A stretch of 64,000 nt of DNA, taken from NCBI RefSeq assembly GCF_011043625.1, contig NZ_JAAKGT010000001.1:930001-994000 (forward strand). The letters are read 5' to 3'. The stretch is from Caulobacter sp. 602-2. Lineage in GTDB: Bacteria > Pseudomonadota > Alphaproteobacteria > Caulobacterales > Caulobacteraceae. Numbering within the stretch: position 1 is the first letter of the stretch; each line of letters starts with the position of its first letter. Positions 25,084-33,912 of the stretch are shown here, piece by piece. The position numbers were made by a program, and so were the translations under genes. Below the pieces are notes generated by a model that was not told the DNA's origin, did no database searches, and was given only the letters and a program-made list of their open reading frames with translations.

Positions 25084-26595
25084 GTGACGAGGCTGAGGCG
25101 GCGGGGTCTGGCCTCGATCAATGCCGAGGTTCGTGACGGCATCCTGCCCGCCGCCGACGGCGTCACCCGCGCTCCCGCCGCGCCCGAGACTGATACGGCC
25201 GGGCGGCCGCCCTATCGCCTGGTCGCCGTCATCATCGCCTGCGCGCTGTTCATGGAGCAGATGGACGCCACGGTGCTGGCCACAGCCCTGCCGACCATGG
25301 CGCGCGATTTCGGCGTGCCGGCCACCAGCCTGAGTTCGGCCCTCACCGCCTACCTGCTGGCGCTGGCGATCTTCATTCCGGCCAGCGGACGCCTTGCCGA
25401 CCGCTTCGGCTCCAAGACCGTGTTCCGCCTGGCCATCGCCGTGTTCGTCGGCGGATCGGTGCTGTGCGGACAGGCGACCAGCCTGCCCTTCCTGATCTTC
25501 GCCCGCTTTCTGCAAGGCGTGGGCGGGGCGATGATGATCCCGATCGGACGCCTGGTTCTGCTGCGCTCGGTGGCCAAGCAGGACATGGTCTCGGCGATGT
25601 CGTGGCTGATCATTCCGGCCCTGATCGGCCCGATCCTGGGGCCGCCGATCGGCGGCTTCATCGTCACCTATCTGGACTGGCGCTGGATCTTCTACCTGAA
25701 CATCCCGATCGGCGTGCTGGGCATCGTGCTGGTCACCCTGTTCATCGACGAGGTGCGCGGCGAGGCGCCCGTGCGGGCCGATCCTGTCGGCTTCCTGCTG
25801 TCGGGCGTGTCGCTGGGCTGCCTGCTGTTCGGCTTCGAGATGACCAGCCGTGACGGCGAGCTGCCCATGGCGCTGGCGTTGATCGCCGTCGGCCTGGTCG
25901 CGGGCGGGCTCTACCTCCGCCACGCCAAGCGAAGGGCCGACCCGATCCTGGACCTGTCGCTGATGGCCGTGCCGTCGTTTCGGCTGTCGGTGATCGGCGG
26001 TTCGCTGACCCGCATCACCCAGGGCGCCCAACCCTTCCTGCTGCCGCTGATGCTGCAGCTGGGCTTTGGCATGACGGCGGCGGCCAGCGGCACGATCACC
26101 ATCGCCGGCGCCATCGGCTCGCTGGCGATGAAGAGCCTGGCGCCGCGCATCCTGCGCCGGTTCGGATTTCGCAACAGCATGATCGTCGGCGGCCTGGCGG
26201 CCAGCGCCGGCTACGCGGTCTGCGGCCTGTTCCGGCCAGGCTGGCCGACCTGGCTGATCTTCCTGACGCTGATGGTCAGCGGCTTCTGCATGTCGTTCCA
26301 GTTCACCGCCTACAACACCATCGCCTATGACGAGATCCCGCCCGAACGGATGAGCGCGGCGACCAGCTTCTACGCCACCTTCCAGCAGCTGATGCTGTCG
26401 CTGGGGGTCTGCGCCGGGGCCCTGGCGCTGCACGTGGGCATGCTGGGCGGCGGCCACGCCTCGCCAAGGCTGGCGGACTTCACCCTGGCCTTCCTGATCG
26501 TCACCGCGATCTCGGCCTCGGCGACGATCTGGAACCGGCGGTTCGCGCCGGACGCCGGCGCCGACCTTTCGGGCCGGCGCCGGGACGAGGACTAG
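25084..26595 (+). CDS. MFS multidrug transporter, DHA2 (EmrB/QacA) family
   Basis: The protein has about fourteen membrane segments. The first carries FMEQMDATVLATALPTMARDFG, the signature of the DHA2 drug/proton antiporters, followed by the motif A-like GRLADRFGSKTVF. I prefer the GTG at 25084, which has GGAG about ten bases upstream. The frame is open from an ATG at 24970, but that leader is Arg/Pro-rich and not family-like. Export of a drug or toxic metabolite across the inner membrane is expected. It converges on the next MFS gene; the two stops share the palindrome CTAG at 26592-26595. Confidence 0.87.
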   Translation: MTRLRRRGLASINAEVRDGILPAADGVTRAPAAPETDTAGRPPYRLVAVIIACALFMEQMDATVLATALPTMARDFGVPATSLSSALTAYLLALAIFIPASGRLADRFGSKTVFRLAIAVFVGGSVLCGQATSLPFLIFARFLQGVGGAMMIPIGRLVLLRSVAKQDMVSAMSWLIIPALIGPILGPPIGGFIVTYLDWRWIFYLNIPIGVLGIVLVTLFIDEVRGEAPVRADPVGFLLSGVSLGCLLFGFEMTSRDGELPMALALIAVGLVAGGLYLRHAKRRADPILDLSLMAVPSFRLSVIGGSLTRITQGAQPFLLPLMLQLGFGMTAAASGTITIAGAIGSLAMKSLAPRILRRFGFRNSMIVGGLAASAGYAVCGLFRPGWPTWLIFLTLMVSGFCMSFQFTAYNTIAYDEIPPERMSAATSFYATFQQLMLSLGVCAGALALHVGMLGGGHASPRLADFTLAFLIVTAISASATIWNRRFAPDAGADLSGRRRDED

Positions 26596-27833
26596 CCGCA
26601 GGCCTGGCAGGCGGCCTCCGGCGCGGCGCGCGAGGAGGTCCGGCGCACCGCCAGCACCAGGACCACCCCGGCCAGGGCGGCGCTGACGGCGTAGCCTGGG
26701 GCGCTGAGCGGGCCCAGGCGGTCGACCAGAACGCCGCCCAGCACCGCGCCAAGGGCGATGGCCACCTGGAAGGTCGAGGTCAGCAGGCCGCCGGCCAGTT
26801 CGGCCTGATCGGTGGCCGCCGAGGTCGCCCAGGCCTGGAAGCCGACGGGCAGCATGGCGAAGGCGAAACCCCATACGGTGAGCGCCAGGGCCGCGACCCA
26901 GCCGACGCTTCCCAGGGCGACGATGGCCGTGGCGGCGAGCGCGATCAGGCCCGCCCCGCCCAGCACCGACAGGCGCGGATCGCGGCCGACCAGCGCCCCG
27001 CCGGCCAGGTTGCCGAAGAAGCCGGCGACGCCGAAGGCCAGCAGGCTGAGCGAGATCGCCGCGACGTCCAGGCCCGCCACCTGCTCCAGCACCGGACGCA
27101 CATAGGTGAAGCCGGCGAAGTGGCCCGAAATGACCAGCAGCACGCCGACCAGGGCGGCGGCCACGGCCGGGCGCCGCGCCACCTCCACCAGGCCGCCGAG
27201 GCGCGGGACCGACGTCGGGGCCAGTCGCGGCAGGGTGAAGGCCTGGGCCGCCAGGGCCGCGAGCCCGACGACACCGGCGATGACGAAGGCCGCACGCCAG
27301 CCCAGTGTGTCGCTGACATAGGCGCCGACGGGCGCGGCCGAGACGGTGGCCACCGACACGCCGGTGAAGATCAGCGACATCGCCTTGGGGATCGCCGCCT
27401 TGGGCACCAGCCGCATGCCAAGCGCCGCGGCCATCGACCAGAAGCCGCCCAGGCTGGCGCCCAGCAGCACCCGCGCGACCAGCAGCACCGGCAGGTTGGT
27501 CGCGAAGATGGTCAGCAGGTTCGACACCGCCAGGACGACCATCAGGCCCAGCATCACCAGCCGGCGGTCGAAGCGGCCCGTCAGCACCGGCGTCAGCGGC
27601 GCCGCGAACGCGCCGACCACGGCCGTGGCCGTCACCGCCTGCCCCGCCGCCCCGACGCTGACCCCGAGATCGGCGGCCAGTGGCGTCAGCACGCTGGCAG
27701 GCAGGAACTCCGACGTCACCAGGGCGAAGACGCCCATCGTCAGGGCGATCACGCCCGGCCAGAGGGCGGGCGGCTCGGCCTCCGTCGCCGCCTCGCCGTC
27801 GTCGACGCGTTCGGCCAATCTCGTACTTTGCAT
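26592..27833 (-). CDS. MFS efflux transporter, sugar-efflux/arabinose-efflux (DHA1) type
   Basis: From ATG 27833 (MQSTRLAERV, preceded by GGAGG at five bases) the product has 413 residues and twelve hydrophobic segments. The start MGVFALVTSEFLPASVLTPLAADLGVS and the TGRFDRRLVM loop are typical of the AraJ/YdhP/NepI efflux group. The substrate could be purine nucleosides, sugars or drugs. It ends tail-to-tail with the preceding MFS gene using the same CTAG for both stops. No adjacent regulator is visible. Confidence 0.88.
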   Translation of the reverse strand: MQSTRLAERVDDGEAATEAEPPALWPGVIALTMGVFALVTSEFLPASVLTPLAADLGVSVGAAGQAVTATAVVGAFAAPLTPVLTGRFDRRLVMLGLMVVLAVSNLLTIFATNLPVLLVARVLLGASLGGFWSMAAALGMRLVPKAAIPKAMSLIFTGVSVATVSAAPVGAYVSDTLGWRAAFVIAGVVGLAALAAQAFTLPRLAPTSVPRLGGLVEVARRPAVAAALVGVLLVISGHFAGFTYVRPVLEQVAGLDVAAISLSLLAFGVAGFFGNLAGGALVGRDPRLSVLGGAGLIALAATAIVALGSVGWVAALALTVWGFAFAMLPVGFQAWATSAATDQAELAGGLLTSTFQVAIALGAVLGGVLVDRLGPLSAPGYAVSAALAGVVLVLAVRRTSSRAAPEAACQACG

Positions 27834-28161
27834 GCTGTCCTCCACCCTCGCAGGTGGGAGCGCCCCGACCTGGATTGGCGGGTTAGGTAAGACCGGAACC
27901 TGACCTTCGCCGCGAAACGGGCGGCTAGAAATTCACGACGGAGCCGCAGAACTTTTCCCACCGGCCCGAGCCGCACGGAAACCCGAACCTTTCCAGCAGC
28001 TTGAGGCAGCCTTGAGAGGCGCCGATCAGGGTGTTGAGGCTTTCTCGTTTGGCGATCGGCCGGAATCCGGCCTCGCGCCGGTCCGACCATCTGGACGCCG
28101 CTCGCGGGAGGGCGTTGAATCCTCCGCGCTCGCCATGCGTTGGATGTTCGGAGGAAACGCC
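27834..28161. other. Gene-free divergent region
   Basis: These 328 bases separate the efflux gene from a small plus-strand gene. They must hold both promoters, but I recognise no clear -35/-10 pair, operator or RNA. A minus-strand reading near 27925-28000 contains CGSGRWEKFCG, resembling a SEC-C zinc motif, but no usable start codon precedes it, so it is not annotated as a gene. Confidence 0.5.
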
Positions 28162-28392
28162 ATGTTCGAGACCCGCACCTTCCGCGTCCACGCCCTGCAC
28201 GACGGTTGCGACCACGCCCACGGCGTCGACGCCGAGACCTTCGAGGAGGCCGCCGTGGCCTTCATGGAGGCCTGGCATCCGGAGGTGGATTCCTACGGCC
28301 AGGCCGCCATCGTGGTCCGCGACGTCGAGACCGGCGTCGAGCACTGTTTCCGCGTCGACTTCGAAAGCGGCGAGACCTCGGCCTGCCAGTAG
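28162..28392 (+). CDS. Small uncharacterised protein (possibly DUF5961)
   Basis: The 76-residue protein begins MFETRTFRVHALHDGCDH, with GGAGG seven bases before the ATG. It is acidic, with VDAETFEEAAVAFMEAWHP and VVRDVETGVEHCFRVDFESG. The pattern of a His-rich opening, a FEEAA helix and a final beta hairpin resembles the small DUF5961 family of Caulobacterales, an assignment from memory that I rate as tentative. There is no signal peptide or membrane segment. The function is unknown. A second small gene follows 45 bases later. Confidence 0.7.
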   Translation: MFETRTFRVHALHDGCDHAHGVDAETFEEAAVAFMEAWHPEVDSYGQAAIVVRDVETGVEHCFRVDFESGETSACQ

Positions 28393-28437
28393 AACCTGCG
28401 CCGCGGGCCCGCGCGTTCGACCGTCATGGAGATGTTC

Positions 28438-28614
28438 ATGACCGACCCGATCGCGCCGCCGCACCCCGATCCGGCGCCAGGCAAGCCGCCGCTCGAGATC
28501 CCGCCTGACGGGCCGCCGCCGGAGATCGATGATCCGGTCGTTCCCTTCGAGGAGCCGAAGTCGCCGCCCGTCGATCCCGACGAGCAGCGCCCCTACGACA
28601 CGCCCCTGCAGTAG
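28438..28614 (+). CDS. Small proline-rich protein
   Basis: This 58-residue reading starts at ATG 28438 with GGAG six to seven bases upstream. About a third of the residues are proline, with many Asp and Glu (for example PPDGPPPEIDDPVVPFEEP). It has no hydrophobic segment and is likely disordered. The composition is compatible with a real small protein, but in such GC-rich DNA short open frames also arise by chance. It ends six bases before the convergent S9 peptidase stop. Confidence 0.5.
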   Translation: MTDPIAPPHPDPAPGKPPLEIPPDGPPPEIDDPVVPFEEPKSPPVDPDEQRPYDTPLQ

Positions 28615-28620
28615 ACCGGC

Positions 28621-30642
28621 TTAGTCGGTCTCGTCCTTGGCGTCGGGCGCTGCGCTCCAGTCGTAGTCCTGGCCAAGGACGCGCTTGCTGAACCAGTCCA
28701 TCTGCACGTTCACCTGGAACAGGCGGTGGCGCAGTTCGCGGAAGTTATGCGGCTCGCGCGGGGCCAGATAGAGCTCGGTCTCGACGCCGAGCGCCTTGAG
28801 CGCCCGGTGCAGCATGACCGACTGGGTCCAGGGCACGCGCTCGTCCTCGGCACCCGCCAGGATCAGGGTCGGCGTACTGACCTTGTCGAGCTGGCTGAGC
28901 GGAGAATTGTCGACATAGAGGTCGCGGCGGGCCGTCGAACCGTAGGGCGGCGTCACGAACCATTCGCTGCGCTGCCAACGGGTGTCAGACGTCAGGTACA
29001 TCGACGGCCAGTCGACCGCGCCGGCGCCCGAGGACGCGGCCTTGAAGCGATCGGTGACGGTGATCAGGCGGTTGGTCATGTGTCCGCCGGCGCTCCAGCC
29101 CATGACCCCCAGCTTGTCCGGGTCGACCAGGCCCTTGGCGATCAGGTTGTCGATGCCCGACAGCACATCCTTGTCGGCGTGGCGGAAGTAGCCGGCGTTC
29201 ATGCCCTGCAGGAACTCATCGCCATAGCCGGTGCCGCCCCGGTAGTTGACGCTGAGCGTCATCACGCCCTTGGCCGCCAGCAGCGGGTTGAAGCGGCCAT
29301 AGGCGAAGACGTTGAACACGTCCGACGAGCGCGGACCGCCGTGGCTCTGGACGATCAGCGGATAGCGGCGCCCCGGCTGCCAGTCGAGCGGATAGGTGAC
29401 GAGGCCTTCCAGCGCCTGACCATCGGGGGCCGTCCACTGGATCGCCTCCTGGCGCGGCAGGCGAAAGCGCGTCGCAATGTCGTCGTTGAGGTGGGTCACC
29501 TGCGTCGCCGCGGGCCGCGCGGGATCCAGGCGGAACACCTCTCCGGGCGAGGTCGCCGAGGCCTTGAAGAACACCAGGGTCTTGCCGTCGCGGGTCAGGG
29601 TGACGTCGCCGGCGGCGTGATCGCCCCGGGCCAGCGGCCGCACGGCCTGGCTGTTCACATCGACGGCGAACAGTTCGCGGCGAACGCCGGTGGTGGCGGT
29701 GATATAGATCTCCCGGCCGTCGGCCGACCAGACGGCGTCCTCGATCTCGTAGGGCAGTCCGTGGGCCAGCTCGCGCGGCGCCCCGCCGGCGGTCGACGCC
29801 ACGAAGAGGTTCGGATTGACCGTGCCGTAGCGGCCGTTTTCGGCCGTGGCCAGGAACAGCACCGAGCGACCATCCGGCGACAGGCGGGGCGTGCTTTCCT
29901 GGAAGTCGTTATCGGTCAGGCGGCGATCGGCGCTCTTCCCTTCCTTGAGCCACAGCTCGGACTTGGGATTATCGTCCAGCAGGTCGGACGGCGCGCGGCG
30001 ATAGAGGATGGTCTTGCCGTCGGTCGACAGGTCGAAGGCCTCGACCTCGAACTCGCCCTCGACGACGGGTTCGGCCTTGCCGTCGGCCAGGGTGATGCGC
30101 CACAGCCGGCCACGGCCTTGCGGCGTCTCGAACGACAGCATGTCGTCCTTCTCGCGCTTGCGCTTGGCCAGGGTCTTGCCGTCGGGCGCGGCCGCCAGGA
30201 AGTAGATCGCAGAGCCGTCGGCCGACCAGCGCAGCGACGACGGGCTGGTGCGGAGCTTGCCCAGGCGGCGCGGCTCGCCGCCGTCGATGGCCGAGATATA
30301 GATCTGCCGGCCGCTGTCGCCGTCGCGCCGGGCGACGAAGGCGAACGACTTGCCGTCGGGCGCCCAGGCCGCGCCCGAGGCCGGCCCCTCGACCATGCGG
30401 CGGGGATCCGAGCCGTCGAGGCCGATCCGCCAGAGATCGTCCTGCACGGCGTTGGCCTTCCAGTCGACGCGGCCGACCGAATAGAGGACGAACCGGCCGT
30501 CGGGCGAGACCTTGGGGTCGGAGAGCTTCTCAAGGCCCACCAGGTCCACGGCGGTCATGGTGCGAGGGGCCGACCAGGCCGACGGCGCGGCGAGCGCGAG
30601 CAGGCCTCCGGCGGCCAGGGCCGCCAGGCGTGAAAGGGTCAT
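28621..30642 (-). CDS. Secreted S9-family prolyl oligopeptidase/acylaminoacyl peptidase
   Basis: The 673-residue protein has a signal peptide (1-24, ending SAWSA). The N-terminal beta-propeller has repeated TolB-like blades (VSPDGRFVLYS, WAPDGKSFAFV, LSPDGRSVLFL). The C-terminal alpha/beta-hydrolase has catalytic Ser517 in GWSAGGH, Asp600 in AGAEDERVPW and His632 in REPHNFRE. It cleaves short peptides, probably in the periplasm. It follows a TonB receptor with its own ECF sigma/FecR pair, which suggests that imported peptides or a peptide-containing ligand are processed after uptake. The ATG has GGAGCTT upstream. Confidence 0.93.
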   Translation of the reverse strand: MTLSRLAALAAGGLLALAAPSAWSAPRTMTAVDLVGLEKLSDPKVSPDGRFVLYSVGRVDWKANAVQDDLWRIGLDGSDPRRMVEGPASGAAWAPDGKSFAFVARRDGDSGRQIYISAIDGGEPRRLGKLRTSPSSLRWSADGSAIYFLAAAPDGKTLAKRKREKDDMLSFETPQGRGRLWRITLADGKAEPVVEGEFEVEAFDLSTDGKTILYRRAPSDLLDDNPKSELWLKEGKSADRRLTDNDFQESTPRLSPDGRSVLFLATAENGRYGTVNPNLFVASTAGGAPRELAHGLPYEIEDAVWSADGREIYITATTGVRRELFAVDVNSQAVRPLARGDHAAGDVTLTRDGKTLVFFKASATSPGEVFRLDPARPAATQVTHLNDDIATRFRLPRQEAIQWTAPDGQALEGLVTYPLDWQPGRRYPLIVQSHGGPRSSDVFNVFAYGRFNPLLAAKGVMTLSVNYRGGTGYGDEFLQGMNAGYFRHADKDVLSGIDNLIAKGLVDPDKLGVMGWSAGGHMTNRLITVTDRFKAASSGAGAVDWPSMYLTSDTRWQRSEWFVTPPYGSTARRDLYVDNSPLSQLDKVSTPTLILAGAEDERVPWTQSVMLHRALKALGVETELYLAPREPHNFRELRHRLFQVNVQMDWFSKRVLGQDYDWSAAPDAKDETD

Positions 30643-30665
30643 GGGAAGCTCCGGAAAAGAAGGAT

Positions 30666-30689
30666 CGCCGGCGCCCGAAGGCGCCGGCG
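30666..30689 (-). terminator. Hairpin with UUCG-type loop between receptor and peptidase genes
   Basis: A perfect 10-base stem (30666-30675 with 30680-30689) closes a four-base loop that reads TTCG on the transcribed minus strand, an extra-stable tetraloop. A pyrimidine-rich stretch (CCTTCTTTTCC) follows. It may partly terminate the receptor message before the peptidase gene. Confidence 0.6.
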
Positions 30690-30696
30690 AAAGACG

Positions 30697-33600
30697 TCAG
30701 AACGCCAGTTGCAGGCCCAGGGTGAAGGACCGGCCGGTGACGCCGTAGACGGCGCTGTAGTTGTAGTCGTTGCCCGACTCCGTGCCGCTGGGCAGGAACG
30801 GACCTTCGTTGTCGAACACGTTCCGCACGGTGCCGAACACGCGCAGTTCCTTGTTCTTCGGGTCCGGATAGAACCGCACCGACAGGTCGTGGCGCCAGAA
30901 GGCGTCGACGTTCAGGAACAGCGGGTTGGTCACGCCCCGCGCGGCGAAGTCGGCCGCCAGGTCGTTGTCGTCCACGGCCTCGCCGATGTAGTTGGCCGTC
31001 CACTGCAGGTTCCAGTGGCGGTTGCGCCAGGCCAGGCTGGCCTTGCCCTCGTGCTCGGAGGTGCCGACTTCGCCCAGATCGTCGGCGATCGTCGTACCGT
31101 TGATGCCCGAGTAGCGGGTCTCCAGCTTCAGGCGACGGCTGTAGTTGGCGCGGAAGGTGAAGTCACCCGGCACGTTCCAGCGATCGAGGTCGAAGCGGTA
31201 GCGCAGGGCCACGTCGACGCCGCTGGCGCGCAGATCGTCCAGGTTTTCCTCGAGGTTCAGGATCTTGGTGATCTGGCCCTCGGCGTCACGGGTGATGACG
31301 TTGCAGAAGCGGTTGTCGGTGCCGCCGGTCGAGCCGTAGCACTCGGCCATCAGCTGGGCGTTCGACAGCGACGAGATCGCGTCGGTCACCTTGATGTCGT
31401 AGTAGTCGACGCTGAGGTCGAAGCCGCGCAGGAAGGTCGGCTGCAGGACGAAGCCCACCGTCAGGGTGTCGGCGGTTTCTTCCTTCAGATCGATATTGCC
31501 GCCGTTGGGGGCGTTGACGCTGGTGACCTCGGACACGAACGCGCCGTTGGCGGCGATGGCCGCGGCGATGCCCGCGTTGGAGCGGCAGTTCTGCGCGACC
31601 TGGCCGGTCGTGCTGGCCGTCACGCCCGAGCAGATGTCGACGATCGAGTCGTAGTCGTCGCGGGGCGGCGAATAGAGCTCGGTGGTGTCGGGGGCCCGCT
31701 GGGCGCGGCTCCAGGCCGACCGGAAGCGCAGGCTCTTGACCGGCGCCCACTGCACGCCGGCGCGATAGCTGAGCGTGGTGCCGACGTTCTGGAGATTGTA
31801 GTCGGCCACGCGGACGGCGCCGTCGATTTCCAGGCGGTAGGCGAACGGCAGGTCCTTCAGCAGAGGCGCGGAGGCTTCGACGAAGGCTTCCTTGGTCTTC
31901 ACCACCCCGCTGTATTCGGGGATGTAGGCGAAGTTGGTCAGGCCGTTCTGGGTCAGCTCGTCGGTGGTCGTGCGGGTCTTGTCACGACGCAGTTCGAAGC
32001 CGAAGGCCGTCTGGATCGGACCGGCCGGCAGCTGGAACAGCTCGCCGGTCATGTGGCCCTCTACGGTGTCCTGGCGGTTCTGCGGGCGATACCAGACGTT
32101 GGCCCGGATGTAGTCGGCCATTTCCGGGGTGATCGAGCCGATGCCGAACAGGTTCAGCGCCACGCAGCCGTCGGCGCGGGCCGCGGCGTCCCTGCACTGG
32201 ACCACGCCGGCCGAGGTGCGCTCGGCGTTGAGGGCGTTCTTGACGTTGGCCATGTTCAGGCCGTTGCGGCGCACCTGATAGCCGTCGTACTCGCCGTAGC
32301 CGTAGGTCAGGCCCCAGTCCCAGTCGCCGAACGCCTTGCCCTCGGCGCCGGCCCAGCCGCGCAGGGTGGTGCGGCGGTTGTAGATCTCGAGCTCGCCCAC
32401 CTCGGTCATGCGGCGGCGGAAGCTGATCGACGAGGTCGAGGCCGAATAGATCTGGGCCGGCACGAACGGGTTGGCCCGCGCGATGTTGCCGATCGAGAAC
32501 TCGTCGTTCACGCCGTAGGTGGTCGAATTGTAGAGGCCGTAGGGCTCGCGGACCGAGTTGGTGGTCACGCGCGAAGCCTGGAACTGGCCCCAGATCTTCA
32601 GGCTGGAATTGACGTCGTAGACGATCTTCAGGGCGCCGGACGAACGCTTGGCCGGCGTGATCAGCGTGCCGTTGGTGCGGGTCTCGTAGCCGTTCTGGGC
32701 GGTGACGAAGTTCTGCTTCAGGCCGCCTTCGTCATAGTAGAAGCTGGTGCTGCGGAAGCGGCCGCCGGGCGTGTAGGTCGACAGGTCCGGACCCGACACG
32801 GTGTTGGTCGCCGGATCGTAGACGACCGACTGCAGCGCCCACTTGCGATCGGTGGCGTTCAGGGCGTCCTGCTTCTCATAGGTCGCGCCGGCCATGACGT
32901 AGAGGCGGTTGTCGAAGAAGCGCTTGCCCGCGCCCACCGAGTATTCGGTGCTGCTGCCGCCGCCGTCGTCGGTCACGCCGGCCACCACGCGGGCCTTCAC
33001 GCCGTCGAGCTTGGTGGTGGTGATGATGTTGACGACGCCGGAGATGGCGTCCGAGCCGTAGACGGCCGAGGCGCCGCCGGTGCTGATCTCGACGCGGTCG
33101 ACGAAGAACTGCGGGACGGAGCTGAGGCTGACCGCGTTCATGTTGCCGGCGTTGGACACCGTGCGGTGGCCGTCGATCAGGGTCAGGGTGCGGTTCTGGC
33201 CCAGGCTGCGCAGGCTGACGGTCGACAGGCCGTTGTCCTGCACGGCCGACTGGCTGGTCGACAGGTTGACGCCGATGTCGACGCCCGGCAGGTCGGTCAG
33301 GGCTTCGGCGATATCGACATAGCCGCTTTCCAGCAGGTCTTCGCGCTCGATCTCGACGACGGGCGACGGGCTGTCGAAGGTGGTGCGACGCAGGCGCGAG
33401 CCGGTCACCACAACTTCTTCAACCTCGACAGCAGGGCTTTGATCTACGGCCTGGAACGAGGCCGGCTGCAGCGTCGCGGCCTGGGTCGCGCCCGGCGCGC
33501 GAACGATCAGGGCGCCGGCGCCGTCCTCGACGACGTCCAGGCCGGCCGAACCGGCCATGCGGCGCGCGGCTTCCAGCGGCGTGTACTTGCCGACCACGGC

Positions 33601-33807
33601 GGCCGAGCGGCGGCCGGCGACCGTCTTGGGCGAGAACAGGATGTTGGTCCCCGTCTCCTTGCCCAGTTCGCGCAGCGCCTTGTCCAGCGACTGCGCCTGG
33701 ACGTCCACCGTCACGGTCTGGGCCATGGCCGCCCCGGCCGCCAGCAGAACGCCCACGGCCGCCGATCCGGCCAGCATCCGGCGCAGGCCGTCTTTCCCCA
33801 TCGTCAT
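30697..33807 (-). CDS. TonB-dependent receptor with STN signalling domain
   Basis: The 1036-residue protein has a signal peptide (to about residue 29, AMAQ) and an STN domain at about 30-103 (VDVQAQSLDKALRELGKETGTNILFS). The TonB box is EEVVVTG. A plug contains LRSLGQNRTLTLIDGHR and ISTGGASAVYGSDAISGVVNI, and the barrel ends FTLGLQLAF. The STN domain predicts surface signalling to the adjacent FecR/sigma pair. The plug type (VTGSR...SAVYGSDAI) is common in receptors next to peptidases in Caulobacter and Xanthomonas relatives. Upstream on the minus strand GAGGAAAAA and CGTCGTC around 33840-33880 could be its ECF promoter, with low certainty. The ligand is unknown. Confidence 0.92.
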   Translation of the reverse strand: MTMGKDGLRRMLAGSAAVGVLLAAGAAMAQTVTVDVQAQSLDKALRELGKETGTNILFSPKTVAGRRSAAVVGKYTPLEAARRMAGSAGLDVVEDGAGALIVRAPGATQAATLQPASFQAVDQSPAVEVEEVVVTGSRLRRTTFDSPSPVVEIEREDLLESGYVDIAEALTDLPGVDIGVNLSTSQSAVQDNGLSTVSLRSLGQNRTLTLIDGHRTVSNAGNMNAVSLSSVPQFFVDRVEISTGGASAVYGSDAISGVVNIITTTKLDGVKARVVAGVTDDGGGSSTEYSVGAGKRFFDNRLYVMAGATYEKQDALNATDRKWALQSVVYDPATNTVSGPDLSTYTPGGRFRSTSFYYDEGGLKQNFVTAQNGYETRTNGTLITPAKRSSGALKIVYDVNSSLKIWGQFQASRVTTNSVREPYGLYNSTTYGVNDEFSIGNIARANPFVPAQIYSASTSSISFRRRMTEVGELEIYNRRTTLRGWAGAEGKAFGDWDWGLTYGYGEYDGYQVRRNGLNMANVKNALNAERTSAGVVQCRDAAARADGCVALNLFGIGSITPEMADYIRANVWYRPQNRQDTVEGHMTGELFQLPAGPIQTAFGFELRRDKTRTTTDELTQNGLTNFAYIPEYSGVVKTKEAFVEASAPLLKDLPFAYRLEIDGAVRVADYNLQNVGTTLSYRAGVQWAPVKSLRFRSAWSRAQRAPDTTELYSPPRDDYDSIVDICSGVTASTTGQVAQNCRSNAGIAAAIAANGAFVSEVTSVNAPNGGNIDLKEETADTLTVGFVLQPTFLRGFDLSVDYYDIKVTDAISSLSNAQLMAECYGSTGGTDNRFCNVITRDAEGQITKILNLEENLDDLRASGVDVALRYRFDLDRWNVPGDFTFRANYSRRLKLETRYSGINGTTIADDLGEVGTSEHEGKASLAWRNRHWNLQWTANYIGEAVDDNDLAADFAARGVTNPLFLNVDAFWRHDLSVRFYPDPKNKELRVFGTVRNVFDNEGPFLPSGTESGNDYNYSAVYGVTGRSFTLGLQLAF

Positions 33808-33912
33808 GAAATTCTAGTCCCCTCTCGGCCCGACGTTTTCGGGCTTAAGAGGCCTGACGACGGAGGTCGATTTTTCCTCAGCAACTTTTTTCGAGCGATC
33901 GCGACGACCGGT

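Noticed and set aside
27925..28010. Minus-strand string CGSGRWEKFCG resembling a SEC-C zinc-binding motif
   Set aside because: No start codon or ribosome site gives it a frame of its own, the first metal Cys of the motif is missing, and the upstream frame only mirrors the small gene at 28162.
33830..33885. CTAGGGGA-type ECF promoter before the second STN receptor
   Set aside because: GAGGAAAAA and CGTCGTC are present, but element sequence and spacing do not match the first locus, so it is not listed as a promoter.
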